The notes: generated by a model not told the origin, from the letters alone. 64,000 nt of DNA from an uncultured Anaerolineaceae bacterium (GCA_938020565.1 CALIHP010000012.1:1-64000), one strand, 5' to 3'. Counted from the stretch's first letter, positions 44,868 through 54,429 are shown. Translations and numbers: made by a program.

Positions 44868-46598
44868 ATGATCACTTTTAAAATTAACGATCAGGAAGTT
44901 ACCGTTCCGGAGGGGACGACGATTTTAAACGCCGCGAATTCAGTGGGGATCAAGATTCCGTCGCTCTGTTTCCTCAAGGAGCAGCAGGGAGTCGAGTTCC
45001 AGAGCGCTTCCTGCCGCGTCTGCATGGTCGAGGAACCGGGACGGCAGAAGATGCTGGCGGCCTGCTCGACGAAGGCCTGGAACGGGCTCCAGGTCCGGAC
45101 CGATACGCCGCGCGTGATTAAAACGCGGCGGGCGATGATCGAGCTGCTCCTCTCGAATCATCCGAAGGACTGCCTGATCTGCCATAAAAACGGCGACTGC
45201 GAGCTGCAAAGCCTGGCGGCGGAATGCGGCGTGCGGGAGGTTCCGTTCCAGGGCGAGATGAACAATTGCAGAATTGATCATTCTTCGCTCTCAATTGTCC
45301 GCGATATGAATAAATGCATTCTCTGCAAGCGCTGTCAGGAGGTTTGCACCAATGTGCAGTCGGTTGGCTGTCTGACTGACGTCGGCCGCGGTTTCCATAC
45401 CGTCGTCGGGACGGCGTTCGATATGCCGATGATCGATACGACGTGTACCTTCTGCGGCCAGTGCCTGGCGGTCTGCCCGACCGGAGCGCTGGCGGAAGTC
45501 GATAACACTTCGAAGGTCTGGGACGCGCTCGTTTCCGGGAAAAAAGTTGTCGTCCAGACCGCGCCGGCGGTCCGGGTTGCGCTGGGCGAAATGTTCGGGA
45601 TGGAGCCTGGCGAAGTCGTGACCGGGAAAATGGTCGGGGCGCTGCGGATGCTGGGGTTCGACTATGTTTATGATACGAACTTTGCCGCCGACGTGACGAT
45701 TATGGAAGAGGCCGCCGAGCTGGTTCATCGACTGAAGCATGGCGGCGTGCTGCCGATCCTGACGTCCTGCTGCCCGTCCTGGATTAAATTCATCGAGCAT
45801 AACTTCGGCGACATGCTGGAAATTCCGTCCAGCTGTAAGTCGCCGCACGAGATGTTCGGGGCGTTGGCGAAGACATATCTGGCGGACCGGCTGAAGATCG
45901 ATCGCGAGGATATGGTTGTCGTCTCGGTTATGCCCTGCGTCGCGAAGAAGTACGAATCGGCGCGGCCGGAGCTTTCGGTTGACGGCGCGTCCGACGTCGA
46001 TATCGTGATTTCAACGCGCGAGCTGGGGCACATGCTCAAGGAGATCGGCGTCCGGTTCGACGCGGTCCCGGACAGCGAGTTTGACGATTTCATGGGCGAG
46101 TCGTCGGGCGCGGGAACAATTTTCGGCGTCACCGGCGGCGTTCTGGAAGCGACGCTGCGGACGGCGTACGAATGGATTACTGGCGAAACGCTCGATCAGG
46201 TCGTTTTTGAGGATCTCCGCGGATATCGGAACGTCAAGTCGGCGACGATCGATATTCAGGGGAAACCGTTCCGTGTTGCTTCGGCGAGCGGGCTGAAAAA
46301 CGCGCGGATGCTGCTGAACCAGATTCGGTCCGGCGAGGAAAAATTCGATGCGATCGAGATTATGGCGTGCCCGGGCGGCTGTATCGCGGGCGGCGGTCAG
46401 CCATCGGTTCATCAGGATTACACGATTCTCGAAAAGCGCATGGCGGCGATTTACAGGATCGACGAACGCAAGGTCATCCGCCAGTCGCATAAGAACCCGA
46501 GCGTGATCCGGCTGTACGACGAATTTATCGGCGAGCCCTACGGCGAAAAAGCGCATGCGCTGCTGCATACGGAATTCAAGATGCGGACGAAGATGTAG
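44868..46598 (+). CDS. hydA: [FeFe] hydrogenase catalytic subunit HydA
   Basis: The 576-residue enzyme produces or oxidises H2. It has an N-terminal [2Fe-2S] domain (C34, C49, C52, C66), a His-Cys [4Fe-4S] site (HPKDCLICHKNGDC), two ferredoxin clusters (CILCKRCQEVC and CTFCGQCLAVC), and the H-cluster motifs TSCCPSW (C301), MPCVAKKYE (C357) and ACPGGCIAGGG (C501, C505). With hydC and hydB it matches trimeric, likely electron-bifurcating hydrogenases that use both ferredoxin and NADH. The maturases HydEFG are not in the window. Confidence 0.96.
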   Translation: MITFKINDQEVTVPEGTTILNAANSVGIKIPSLCFLKEQQGVEFQSASCRVCMVEEPGRQKMLAACSTKAWNGLQVRTDTPRVIKTRRAMIELLLSNHPKDCLICHKNGDCELQSLAAECGVREVPFQGEMNNCRIDHSSLSIVRDMNKCILCKRCQEVCTNVQSVGCLTDVGRGFHTVVGTAFDMPMIDTTCTFCGQCLAVCPTGALAEVDNTSKVWDALVSGKKVVVQTAPAVRVALGEMFGMEPGEVVTGKMVGALRMLGFDYVYDTNFAADVTIMEEAAELVHRLKHGGVLPILTSCCPSWIKFIEHNFGDMLEIPSSCKSPHEMFGALAKTYLADRLKIDREDMVVVSVMPCVAKKYESARPELSVDGASDVDIVISTRELGHMLKEIGVRFDAVPDSEFDDFMGESSGAGTIFGVTGGVLEATLRTAYEWITGETLDQVVFEDLRGYRNVKSATIDIQGKPFRVASASGLKNARMLLNQIRSGEEKFDAIEIMACPGGCIAGGGQPSVHQDYTILEKRMAAIYRIDERKVIRQSHKNPSVIRLYDEFIGEPYGEKAHALLHTEFKMRTKM

Positions 46599-46608
46599 AC
46601 CGGTTGAG

Positions 46609-46643
46609 GGGAGGGGAAAGAAGCTGACGTTTCTCCCCTCCCA
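46609..46643 (+). terminator. Possible terminator hairpin after hydA
   Basis: A GGGAGGGGA stretch pairs with a TCCCCTCCC stretch around a short loop, about ten bases after the hydA stop. No T-run follows, so termination strength is uncertain. Confidence 0.4.
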
Positions 46644-46801
46644 TGCGCTGTCTGGATCCGGAATTTGCATGGGCGGACGATGCTGGACGAATTTTCATTA
46701 AGGTACGAAGACCTTTGCGGTGTGAAAAATTCAGCCTGACCGAAGGTTCGATCCGCGGATCAAATCGATGCCGCTTAAATATGAACACATGTTTTATCCG
46801 C

Positions 46802-46831
46802 TTCGACAAATGCGGCGAAACGTGATATGCT
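46802..46831 (+). promoter_or_regulatory. Promoter for the Cas4-like nuclease pair
   Basis: TTCGAC (46802-46807) and TATGCT (46826-46831), 18 bases apart, with a TGn extension before the -10. The predicted start site falls at or next to the ATG at 46839, suggesting a leaderless message. Confidence 0.45.
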
Positions 46832-46838
46832 TTCCGCT

Positions 46839-47093
46839 ATGCAGAGCGGAGAACGAAAACGGCGGGTTCAGGCCTCGGAGCTGGGGACGTATCTTTACTG
46901 CGCGCGGGCGCTGGGATACCGGCGCGCCGGGGCCCCATCGGAAAACCGTGCGCAGATGGAAGCCGGGGAGCTCGACCACGACCGGCTCAGCCGGTCGGCG
47001 CGGCGGATCCGCGTTTCGGTATCCGTGTTGGCTGCGTTTCTTGTGCTTGCCCTGCTGACGCTTTGGGTGGTCCTGCGATCGGAGGGCGGATGA
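46839..47093 (+). CDS. Small membrane protein with the N-terminal Cas4/Dna2-type cysteine motif
   Basis: The 84-residue protein begins MQSGERKRRVQASELGTY, followed by LYCARALGYRRAG. This SELxxYxYC segment is the part of Cas4/Dna2 nucleases that gives the first iron-sulfur cysteine (C21 here). A basic region and one transmembrane helix (about residues 56-78) follow. It overlaps the nuclease gene at 47090 by four bases (ATGA). Together the two look like a Cas4-like protein divided into two membrane-bound chains. I chose ATG 46839 over 46827 because the promoter -10 lies at 46826-46831. Confidence 0.6.
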   Translation: MQSGERKRRVQASELGTYLYCARALGYRRAGAPSENRAQMEAGELDHDRLSRSARRIRVSVSVLAAFLVLALLTLWVVLRSEGG

Positions 47094-47620
47094 GCCGGTT
47101 TGGACTGGTTCCAATCCTGATTGCGCTGATCGTCGGGTGCGCTGCGGCGCTGATCGCGCTGATCGCCGCCGGCCGGCGCGGGCGGATCCCCTGGCGGCGG
47201 GTCCGTTACGACGACGCAGCGCGGCGTGGACGGAAACCGGAGAGGACGTATTATGACGCGGAGACGGGGCTCAGCGGGAAACCGGATTTTATTATCGACG
47301 GCTGGGGAACGTCGACGCCGGTCGAGGTTAAAAGCGGACGGACGCCGGATTCGCCATATCCGGGTCACGTGATGCAGCTGACGGCGTACTGTTACCTGAT
47401 CGAGCGCTGCGACGGGCGGAGCGTTCGCCGGGGAATTTTACGTTATCCCGAGACCTCTTTCGAAATTTCGTATACAATTGAGTTGCGCCGCCGCCTGCTG
47501 GCGACGCTGGAGGCGCTCCGGAAGGCGGAAGCGGAAGGCTATCCCCGGACGCATCGCGATTTTACGAAGTGCCGCGGCTGCGGGTACCGATCGCACTGCG
47601 ACGAGAGGTTAGGAAGCTGA
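47090..47620 (+). CDS. Membrane-anchored Cas4/Dna2-like PD-(D/E)XK nuclease
   Basis: The 176-residue protein has an N-terminal transmembrane helix (about residues 5-27) and a RecB-like nuclease core: D66 in GKPDFII, E79 and K81 in PVEVKSG, and QLTAYCYLIE. The C-terminal cysteines C161, C164 and C170 would bind an iron-sulfur cluster with a fourth cysteine, possibly C21 of the preceding small protein. I recall similar membrane-anchored Cas4-like proteins in Chloroflexota without CRISPR. No CRISPR array or cas1/cas2 lies in this window. nadK follows after one base. Confidence 0.8.
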   Translation: MSRFGLVPILIALIVGCAAALIALIAAGRRGRIPWRRVRYDDAARRGRKPERTYYDAETGLSGKPDFIIDGWGTSTPVEVKSGRTPDSPYPGHVMQLTAYCYLIERCDGRSVRRGILRYPETSFEISYTIELRRRLLATLEALRKAEAEGYPRTHRDFTKCRGCGYRSHCDERLGS

Positions 47621-47621
47621 G

Positions 47622-48515
47622 ATGAAATCTCCGACCCGAAAACCGAGGAATATCGCTGTCGTCTGGCATGGCAGTATTGAAGGCGCGGAAAGCGTCGCGC
47701 GCGAGATCGCCGCGGCGATCGAAACGGACAGCTCCGGCCGGGCTTCGGCGGAATGTTCCCCGCTTCATGACGAAGCGTTCCGGATGCGGCTGAAACAATA
47801 TACGTACGATCTGGTCATAACGCTGGGCGGAGATGGAACGATGCTGCGGACCGGACGGCTCTGCGCTCCGCTGAAGGTCCCGATCTGCGGCGTGAACCTG
47901 GGGAGCTTCGGTTTCATGATGGAGCTGCCGAAAAACGGCTGGCGGGAGGCGATTCCGGCGCTGATCGACGGAAGGTTCCGGATCGAGACGCGGATGATGA
48001 TTCATGTCGACGTGATCCGTCCTTCAGGGCTGACGGTAAGCCGCGACGTCTTAAACGACGCGGTCATTGCGCGAGGAATGGACGTGCGTCCGGTTCGGAC
48101 CGTCGTTCGCGTCAACGGGAATTTCCTGACGGAATATGTTTCCGATGGATTGATCGCGTCGACGGCGACCGGTTCAACCGCATATGCGATGGCGGTTGGC
48201 GGGCCGATTATCGAACCGGAGATGCGGACGATCCTGCTGATTCCGATCGCGCCGCATCTGTCGCTGAACCACGGCCTGATTCTCCAGCCGCACGATGTGA
48301 TTGAATGCACCTGCCGGAGCCGCGACGTGACGGTTTTATCGCTGGACGGGGGGCCCTCGATTCAGGTCGCGGAAGAGGATAAAATCCGGATCACTGCTTC
48401 CGATGATTCGGCTTATTTCGTTCGGATCAGCTCGGACGGCTTTTTCTACCGGAACTTTATTCAGTACATGCAGCGGAACCCGAGCGCGGTTCAGTCGCGG
48501 ACGCCGCCCGCTTAA
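47622..48515 (+). CDS. nadK: NAD kinase
   Basis: NadK phosphorylates NAD to NADP. The 297-residue chain has the GGDGT motif (LVITLGGDGTMLR, about residue 69) and the second conserved segment DGLIASTATGSTAYAMAVGGPI, then the C-terminal beta-sandwich. It starts directly after the Cas4-like gene and precedes a zinc-finger membrane protein and recN. The position upstream of recN is common in bacteria. Confidence 0.96.
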   Translation: MKSPTRKPRNIAVVWHGSIEGAESVAREIAAAIETDSSGRASAECSPLHDEAFRMRLKQYTYDLVITLGGDGTMLRTGRLCAPLKVPICGVNLGSFGFMMELPKNGWREAIPALIDGRFRIETRMMIHVDVIRPSGLTVSRDVLNDAVIARGMDVRPVRTVVRVNGNFLTEYVSDGLIASTATGSTAYAMAVGGPIIEPEMRTILLIPIAPHLSLNHGLILQPHDVIECTCRSRDVTVLSLDGGPSIQVAEEDKIRITASDDSAYFVRISSDGFFYRNFIQYMQRNPSAVQSRTPPA

Positions 48516-48554
48516 GCCGTTCCGCAGATTGGCAGAGACCACAGAAGGAATGAT

Positions 48555-49100
48555 ATGACGGAAAACTTTGATTCACCCGATGAACTCAGCGTGACCGCCG
48601 ATATGACCTGCTACAGGCATCCGGACCGGGTCACCGCGCTGCGCTGCCATTCGTGCCTGAACCCGATCTGTCCGGATTGCGCGCGGACGTCGCCGACCGG
48701 ATATATCTGTCCGGATTGTCTTGAACGGGGACGGAAGCGCTTTGAAACGGCGCAGGGGCGGGACTATCCGCTTGCGGGCGGGGTCTCGTTCGTTTTGGGT
48801 CTGGCCGGCTATTGGCTGACGGCGCGGCTTCCCTTCAGCAGTATCTGGATTTCGCTGATCGGCGGATGGCTGGTCGGGATGGCGATTGCGAACGTTGTTC
48901 GCGTCGTAACTGAGAAGCGGCGGTCGCCGAAGCTGGTTTGGACGATTGTGGGGAGCGCCGGGCTTGGCGCGCTGATATTCGCGCTGCCGGGAATCTGGTT
49001 CGGGGACTGGTACGGGGCGATTCATCTGGCGCTTTTTATCGCGGCGGCGGGACGGGCGATTGCTTTCGGGTATGGAATCGGACTGCGGATTGGAAAGTAA
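48555..49100 (+). CDS. B-box-like zinc-finger membrane protein
   Basis: The 181-residue protein begins with a B-box-type zinc site (CYRHPDRVTALRCHSCLNPIC, then CARTSPTGYICPDC, residues about 19-56). About four transmembrane helices follow (about 74-180). This is the widespread zinc-finger plus hydrophobic-domain architecture of unknown function; partner binding is likely. The ATG follows AAGGAATGAT. It lies between nadK and recN. Confidence 0.78.
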   Translation: MTENFDSPDELSVTADMTCYRHPDRVTALRCHSCLNPICPDCARTSPTGYICPDCLERGRKRFETAQGRDYPLAGGVSFVLGLAGYWLTARLPFSSIWISLIGGWLVGMAIANVVRVVTEKRRSPKLVWTIVGSAGLGALIFALPGIWFGDWYGAIHLALFIAAAGRAIAFGYGIGLRIGK

Positions 49101-49170
49101 GGATGGGCTTTCCGGGCAGTTTTCGGGCTGAGAAGCTTCGGAGAACCTGGAGAAGAAGGCGGATACATAC

Positions 49171-50907
49171 GTGTTAAAGAGATTGACGATCCAAAATTTC
49201 GCGCTGATATCCTCGCTGGACGTATCGTTCTGCGACGGATTGAACGTACTGACCGGCGAGACCGGGGCGGGAAAATCGATCGTTTTGGACGCGCTGTCGG
49301 CGGTGCTTGGCGGGAAGGCCGACGTTGAAATGATCCGAGCCGGCGAGAATCGCGCGGTTATCGAAGCGACGTTTCAATATACGTCGATTCGCGCCGCGAT
49401 GAACGAATATCTTGATGCGGGCGATTTGCTGGACGAGCCGGAGGACGACGAAATCGTCCTGAGCCGCGAGATTCGGACGACCGGAAGGAGCAGCGCGCGG
49501 GTTAACGGGCGCGCGGTCACGCAGGCGATTATCCGCGAAATCGGCGGCTTCCTCGTCGATATCCACGGTCAGTCGGATCATTTATCCCTCCTGACCCCAG
49601 GGTCGCATCTGGCGCTGATCGATCGTTTCGCGGATAATGCGCAGCTGCTCAGCGATTACCGCGCGCAGCTTAAAGCTTACCGTGAAGCGCAGTCCGAGCT
49701 TCAGGCGCTCGCGGGAAGCGACGCGGAAAAGGAACGCCGCCGCGAGATGATCCTCTATCAGCTTGATGAAATCGACGGCGCGAAGCTGAAGCGCGGGGAG
49801 GAAGAGCCGCTGACGCTCGAACGGGACCGGATCGGAAACGCCGAAACGCTGAATCGCTATCTTGCAAAAGGCTTTGACCTGTTAGAGGGACGCGGCGAAC
49901 GTCAGCCGGGGATTGTCGACCAGCTGAACGCGCTGCAGGGCTGTCTGGACCGGATCGTGCGGCTGGACGCGGACCGGGGAGACTGGACCGAGATCGTTCT
50001 GAACCTGATCGATGCGAGCGCGAACCTGCTCGACGAGTTCCGCGCTTACCGCGAGGAGATCGATTATGATCCGAACCGGCTGACGGAGGTTGAAGAGAGG
50101 CTCCACCTGATTCATAGTCTGGAACGGAAGTACGGGGCGACGATCGACGACGTTTCCGCGTTCGCGGAGCGAATCCGCGCGGAGCTGGAGACGATCGAAA
50201 ACGCCGATGAGCGGATTCGCGTTCTCGCGGCCGAGGCGGTGAAACGGAAGGAAGCGCTTTCCGGAATCGCGGAACGCCTTTCGCTTCGGCGGCGTGAGGT
50301 CGCCGGGCGAATCGCGGAGCGGGTCGAGGCGGAGCTGGCGGATTTGTCGATGGGGACCGCGACGTTCGAAATCAGCATGAAGCTGGAAGAGGACGCGGAC
50401 GGGCTCCGGTTCGCGGATGGGCGCGCTTACGCGTTTAATTCGTCCGGATGCGACCGGGCGGAATTCATGATCGCTCCGAATCGCGGCGAAGGCGTTAAAC
50501 CGCTGGCGAAGATCGCTTCCGGCGGCGAAACCTCGCGCCTGATGCTGGCGCTGAAGAATACGCTCGCGGAGGCGGACGAGATCCCGACGATGGTCTTCGA
50601 CGAAATCGACACGGGGATCAGCGGGCGCGTCGGGGCCGCGGTCGGCGAAAAGCTTTGGCGCTTGTCAGGGAATCACCAGGTCATCTGCGTGACGCACCTG
50701 CCGCAGCTCGCCGCGTTCCGCGACGCGCATTTCAGCGTTACCAAGACCGTTCTGAACGATCGGACGGAAACCGGGCTCCGTCTCCTGAACGAGGAGGAAT
50801 CGGCGCGTGAAATCGCGATGGTTCTCGGGGGGGCCGGGTCGGAAAATCTTCAGGCGGCAAAGGCGATGATTGCGGAAGCTGAGAAGCTGAAACGAAAAAA
50901 TAGATGA
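49171..50907 (+). CDS. recN: DNA repair protein RecN
   Basis: RecN is an SMC-like ATPase for double-strand break repair. The 578-residue protein has Walker A GETGAGKS (about residues 29-36), long coiled-coil arms (about 155-350), the signature region (IASGGETSRLMLALK) and Walker B (TMVFDEIDTGISG). The start is GTG at 49171. The last codons lie just before a promoter for the next gene. Confidence 0.95.
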   Translation: MLKRLTIQNFALISSLDVSFCDGLNVLTGETGAGKSIVLDALSAVLGGKADVEMIRAGENRAVIEATFQYTSIRAAMNEYLDAGDLLDEPEDDEIVLSREIRTTGRSSARVNGRAVTQAIIREIGGFLVDIHGQSDHLSLLTPGSHLALIDRFADNAQLLSDYRAQLKAYREAQSELQALAGSDAEKERRREMILYQLDEIDGAKLKRGEEEPLTLERDRIGNAETLNRYLAKGFDLLEGRGERQPGIVDQLNALQGCLDRIVRLDADRGDWTEIVLNLIDASANLLDEFRAYREEIDYDPNRLTEVEERLHLIHSLERKYGATIDDVSAFAERIRAELETIENADERIRVLAAEAVKRKEALSGIAERLSLRRREVAGRIAERVEAELADLSMGTATFEISMKLEEDADGLRFADGRAYAFNSSGCDRAEFMIAPNRGEGVKPLAKIASGGETSRLMLALKNTLAEADEIPTMVFDEIDTGISGRVGAAVGEKLWRLSGNHQVICVTHLPQLAAFRDAHFSVTKTVLNDRTETGLRLLNEEESAREIAMVLGGAGSENLQAAKAMIAEAEKLKRKNR

Positions 50908-50913
50908 TATAAT
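50908..50913 (+). promoter_or_regulatory. Extended -10 promoter directly before the LysM protein gene
   Basis: TGATATAAT (-10 hexamer 50908-50913) overlaps the region of the recN stop. Only seven bases separate it from the ATG at 50921, so the transcript is probably leaderless. Confidence 0.5.
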
Positions 50914-50920
50914 TTCTGTG

Positions 50921-51706
50921 ATGAAAAAACTTTTCGCTTTCCCTAATTTCATCCCGCTGCTGTTGGCGCTGGCGTTGCTTATTACTGTCGTGCCGTCGGT
51001 TCATGGTCAGGCGATCGTTTCTCCCACGCCGGATTTTGACGGCAATATTTATTATATGGTTCAGGGGAACGATACCTGTTTGAGTATTTCGTTAAAAATG
51101 GGGATCGAAATCGAAACATTGCGGCAACTGAACGATCTGGATGTCGACTGCTCGCTGATCGCGGATACGCGGCTCTTATTGGGACGGATATTGACGGCGA
51201 CGCCGACGTCGGGGCCGACGCCGACGCCGACGCTCGTCTTACCGACGCCAACGCCTTACGATGGGAACGCTTCCGTCTGTATTTACCTGTTTGACGACTT
51301 AAACGGGAATTCGACGGTTCAGGGCGGCGAAAACGGAATCGCGGGCGGCGCGGTCAGCGTGACCAAGCGCGACGGCGTTGAGAATTTTACCGGTTTGACG
51401 ACGGGGATTGAAGATCTCTGTTTCCCGGAGGTTCCGGAGGGAAGATACGTTATCAGTATCGCTCTCCCGAATGAATATAATCCGACGACGGCGATGAATT
51501 ACGAGATGGAAATTAAGGCCGGCGACCGGGTTCAGGTTAACTTCGGCGCTCAGAAGCAAGCCGTCCTGGAACAGAAGCTTCAAAGCGAAGCGCAGCAGGC
51601 GATTACCGAAACGAGGTCCCCGCTTTTAGGGATTGTCGGCGGCGGATTGATCGTGCTGGCGATCGGTGTGGCGATCCTATACGGAGTTATTTCCCGGAGA
51701 GATTAG
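50921..51706 (+). CDS. Secreted, membrane-anchored LysM and beta-sandwich surface protein
   Basis: The 261-residue protein has a signal peptide (about residues 1-29), a LysM-type domain (about 42-90, YYMVQGNDTCLSISLKMGI), a Thr/Pro linker (about 92-112), and a prealbumin/SdrD-B-like beta domain (about 117-205, CIYLFDDLNGNSTVQGGENG). A C-terminal transmembrane helix with a basic tail closes it. LysM suggests binding to peptidoglycan or a related glycan. The likely leaderless ATG is at 50921. Confidence 0.82.
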   Translation: MKKLFAFPNFIPLLLALALLITVVPSVHGQAIVSPTPDFDGNIYYMVQGNDTCLSISLKMGIEIETLRQLNDLDVDCSLIADTRLLLGRILTATPTSGPTPTPTLVLPTPTPYDGNASVCIYLFDDLNGNSTVQGGENGIAGGAVSVTKRDGVENFTGLTTGIEDLCFPEVPEGRYVISIALPNEYNPTTAMNYEMEIKAGDRVQVNFGAQKQAVLEQKLQSEAQQAITETRSPLLGIVGGGLIVLAIGVAILYGVISRRD

Positions 51707-51747
51707 ATTCCGCCTTCTTTGATTGATGAACCCGTAAGGAATTTGAA

Positions 51748-52707
51748 TTGCCTTTTGTTCGCCTCGCCGCTCCTTTTGATACGTTTTTTTTCTTTCGTCC
51801 TGAAACGAAGACGGATCTTTTTTTTAACCCGGAACGTTTTACCGGGGAGCGTATGTCTTTAATTACGCGGGGTTTCCCCGCTTTGAACCTGGAGCCGGAC
51901 CGGCTGACGACGGTGGTTAAGGACGAGCGCGTCCGGACGCGGGCGGCGCTCCGGATTCGGTTCGATCCGGAAAAGAAGGCGGCGCGGATAGATTCGCTGT
52001 ACCGTGCTGCGGGGATGACAGCTGCGGATTTGGAGGCGTTGATCGACGACGCGGCGGTTCGGGCTGGTGAAGCGGGGATGTTCAGCTGCGCTGTGACGCT
52101 CGACGATGGGAGCGAGCCGGTTGGATCGTTTCTTCGCGCGGGGTTCGTCCGCCGCCGGCGGCAGTCGGTCTACGTCGGAACCGTGGATGGTCTTCCAGCG
52201 GCGGACGTACGTCGGTATCGCTGGGCGCCGGTCAGCCGCTCCGTTCTTGATCCGTTTATCCGTTTCCGGAACCGGGAATTTAAGGAGAATCAGGCGGCGG
52301 CTCTTTTTGATTGGGACCGGCGAAAATTTTACGGACTTCGCGAGAGGAACCGGGTGATCGGCTGGGCCGCGGCTGCGAAAGGATCGCAATCGCTCTATCT
52401 GGAACCCTGCCTGTCGGCTGCGGGCTCCTCTGAAGCGGCGGAGGCGCTCGCAGCGCTCGCGGAGCGCTGCGGCGCGGAGGAGCGGACGCGGATTGCGGTC
52501 TGCGCCGATGAAACGCAGTGTCTCGTCGCGGATTGTCTTAAAAATCGGTATGATCTCGCGGCGGCGCAGGGAATTTACGTAAAATGCCTGACGCGGCCGG
52601 TCCATCTCCGCGAACCGCGTTCTGTCGAATCCTTCCCGAACCTGAGCGTTGCGGCGGTTCAAAAAGCAGAATCAAAATCGATAGAAACCTATGAGCCAGA
52701 TTTTTGA
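51748..52707 (+). CDS. GNAT-like acetyltransferase-fold protein
   Basis: The 319-residue product (TTG start at 51748 with AGGA upstream) has an alpha/beta pattern resembling two tandem GNAT domains; the second contains RNRVIGWAAAAKGSQSLYLEP and EAAEALAALAERCGAEER. The acetyl-CoA loop is not clearly conserved, so catalytic activity is uncertain. Its last 17 bases overlap the R3H ATPase gene, suggesting co-expression. Substrate unknown. Confidence 0.55.
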   Translation: MPFVRLAAPFDTFFFFRPETKTDLFFNPERFTGERMSLITRGFPALNLEPDRLTTVVKDERVRTRAALRIRFDPEKKAARIDSLYRAAGMTAADLEALIDDAAVRAGEAGMFSCAVTLDDGSEPVGSFLRAGFVRRRRQSVYVGTVDGLPAADVRRYRWAPVSRSVLDPFIRFRNREFKENQAAALFDWDRRKFYGLRERNRVIGWAAAAKGSQSLYLEPCLSAAGSSEAAEALAALAERCGAEERTRIAVCADETQCLVADCLKNRYDLAAAQGIYVKCLTRPVHLREPRSVESFPNLSVAAVQKAESKSIETYEPDF

Positions 52708-54427
52708 AAACCTGAGTAATTTAGAAGATACTGGACGGCTGCTGAAAATCCTGCCGTCCGATTTAGCTGCGCGCGTCGAAGCGTCCGGCGATCTTTCCGC
52801 GCTGACGGAGATTGTTTTGGACGTCGGGCGGGAGCCGTTGGCACGATTCGGGGATCGCGAGGTGCCGCTGGCGGAGACGGAGGCAGATTACGACCTGATC
52901 GATCGGATCAGCGCCAACGTCGGCGAATTCGACCTTGATAATCGCGCCGGCATGATTCGCACGCTGCATCGTATTTCCGCGATCCGTAACCGAAAGGGGC
53001 GGATTATCGGGCTGACGATCCGGATCGGGCGCGCGATATTCGGAACGGCCGAAATTTTGCGCGACCTGATCGACGCGAACCGGTCGATCCTGATCCTGGG
53101 GAAACCGGGAATCGGGAAGACGACGATTTTACGCGAGGCGGCGCGGATTCTTTCCGAACGGAAGCGCGTCGTTATCGTCGATACTTCGAACGAGATCGGC
53201 GGCGACGGGGACATTCCGCATCCGGCAATCGGACGTTCGCGGCGGCTCCAGGTCGCGAAGCCGGCGCTCCAGCATGAGGTCATGATCGAGGCGGTTGAGA
53301 ACCATAATCCGGAAGTGATCGTTATCGACGAGATCGGGCGCGAAACCGAGGCGCAGGCGGCGCGAACGATCGCAGAGCGCGGCGTTCAGCTGATCGGAAC
53401 GGCGCATGGACAGACGATTAATAATCTGTTGATGAACCCGACGCTGTCCGACCTGATCGGCGGAATCGAGTCGGTAACGCTTTCCGACGAAGAGGCGAAG
53501 CGCAGGGGAACGCAGAAAACGGTCCTCGAACGGCGTTCGCCGCCGACGTTTAATACGCTCGTCGAAATCGTCGCCCGCAACCATATGGTCGTGTACGAAG
53601 ATATCGCGGCGGCGGTCGACGCGCTCGTCCGCGGCGTCGCGCTTCAGCCGGAAGCGCGCCAGATCGACGAGCGCGGTCAGATCGTTCGGGCGAAAGCGGC
53701 AGCGCCGGTTCTCGAAAGCCGGACCGGCGTTCTCCAATCGGGCGGGCCGGAAAAAAACGGCGCCGTCAACCGCAATATTTTTCAGATCAGCGGGCATACG
53801 CGCCGTGACCGCGTCTGGGACGGGGCGCGTTCCCCCCGGCTTACGGATCCGATTCTCCTGAGCCCGGAGCAGGACGGCTTTCAGGATGGGCCCGACAGGC
53901 CGGCGGAGGATCCGGCGGCCGGATCGGAGAATGGATGGCGCGGGCGGATGGCGCGGAAAATCTTTTTGCATGGCGTCGCGCGCAACCGTTTCCAACGCGC
54001 CGCCGAGCGGTTAGGCGTTCGCGCGCTGATCGCGAACCGGATCGAGGAGGCGGACGCGTTGATGACGCTGCGTCCGTATTATCGCGACCGGCAGTCAGTT
54101 ATCGTCGATGCCGAGGAACGCGGCGTTCCGGTTTACGTCCTGCGGGCGAATACGATTCATCAGATTGAATCCGGGCTTTCCTCGCTTTTCGAGGTCCCGA
54201 TCCGGAAACGGGAGACGAACCGCGACCGCGCCGAAGACGAGACGGTTCAGGCGATCGAGATGATCCTCTCCGGAACGATGGACTGGGTTGACCTGCCGCC
54301 CGCCGATGCGCAGCTGCGCGCGCTGGAACATGAGCTGATCGAGAAGCATGGGCTTTTCTCACAGTCGATCGGGAAAGAGCCGAAGCGGTTTATCCGCGTT
54401 TACCGGTCGGAAACGAAAGAAGCGTAA
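52691..54427 (+). CDS. R3H domain-containing AAA ATPase (Ycf45/SpoIIIAA-like)
   Basis: The 578-residue protein has a SpoIIIAA-like ATPase core: Walker A GKPGIGKTT (137-145), Walker B VIVIDEIG, and GTAHGQTINNLL. A variable linker follows, then a C-terminal R3H domain (about 537-572, LRALEHELIEKHGLFSQSIGKEPKRF) that binds single-stranded nucleic acid. This is the architecture of cyanobacterial and plastid Ycf45. It overlaps the upstream gene by 17 bases and lies two bases before tmk. Its cellular role is not established. Confidence 0.9.
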   Translation: MSQIFENLSNLEDTGRLLKILPSDLAARVEASGDLSALTEIVLDVGREPLARFGDREVPLAETEADYDLIDRISANVGEFDLDNRAGMIRTLHRISAIRNRKGRIIGLTIRIGRAIFGTAEILRDLIDANRSILILGKPGIGKTTILREAARILSERKRVVIVDTSNEIGGDGDIPHPAIGRSRRLQVAKPALQHEVMIEAVENHNPEVIVIDEIGRETEAQAARTIAERGVQLIGTAHGQTINNLLMNPTLSDLIGGIESVTLSDEEAKRRGTQKTVLERRSPPTFNTLVEIVARNHMVVYEDIAAAVDALVRGVALQPEARQIDERGQIVRAKAAAPVLESRTGVLQSGGPEKNGAVNRNIFQISGHTRRDRVWDGARSPRLTDPILLSPEQDGFQDGPDRPAEDPAAGSENGWRGRMARKIFLHGVARNRFQRAAERLGVRALIANRIEEADALMTLRPYYRDRQSVIVDAEERGVPVYVLRANTIHQIESGLSSLFEVPIRKRETNRDRAEDETVQAIEMILSGTMDWVDLPPADAQLRALEHELIEKHGLFSQSIGKEPKRFIRVYRSETKEA

Positions 54428-54429
54428 GG

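Noticed and set aside
46839..47620. CRISPR-Cas locus from the Cas4-like nuclease
   Set aside because: No repeat array and no cas1, cas2 or effector gene is present; the membrane anchors also argue against adaptation-type Cas4.
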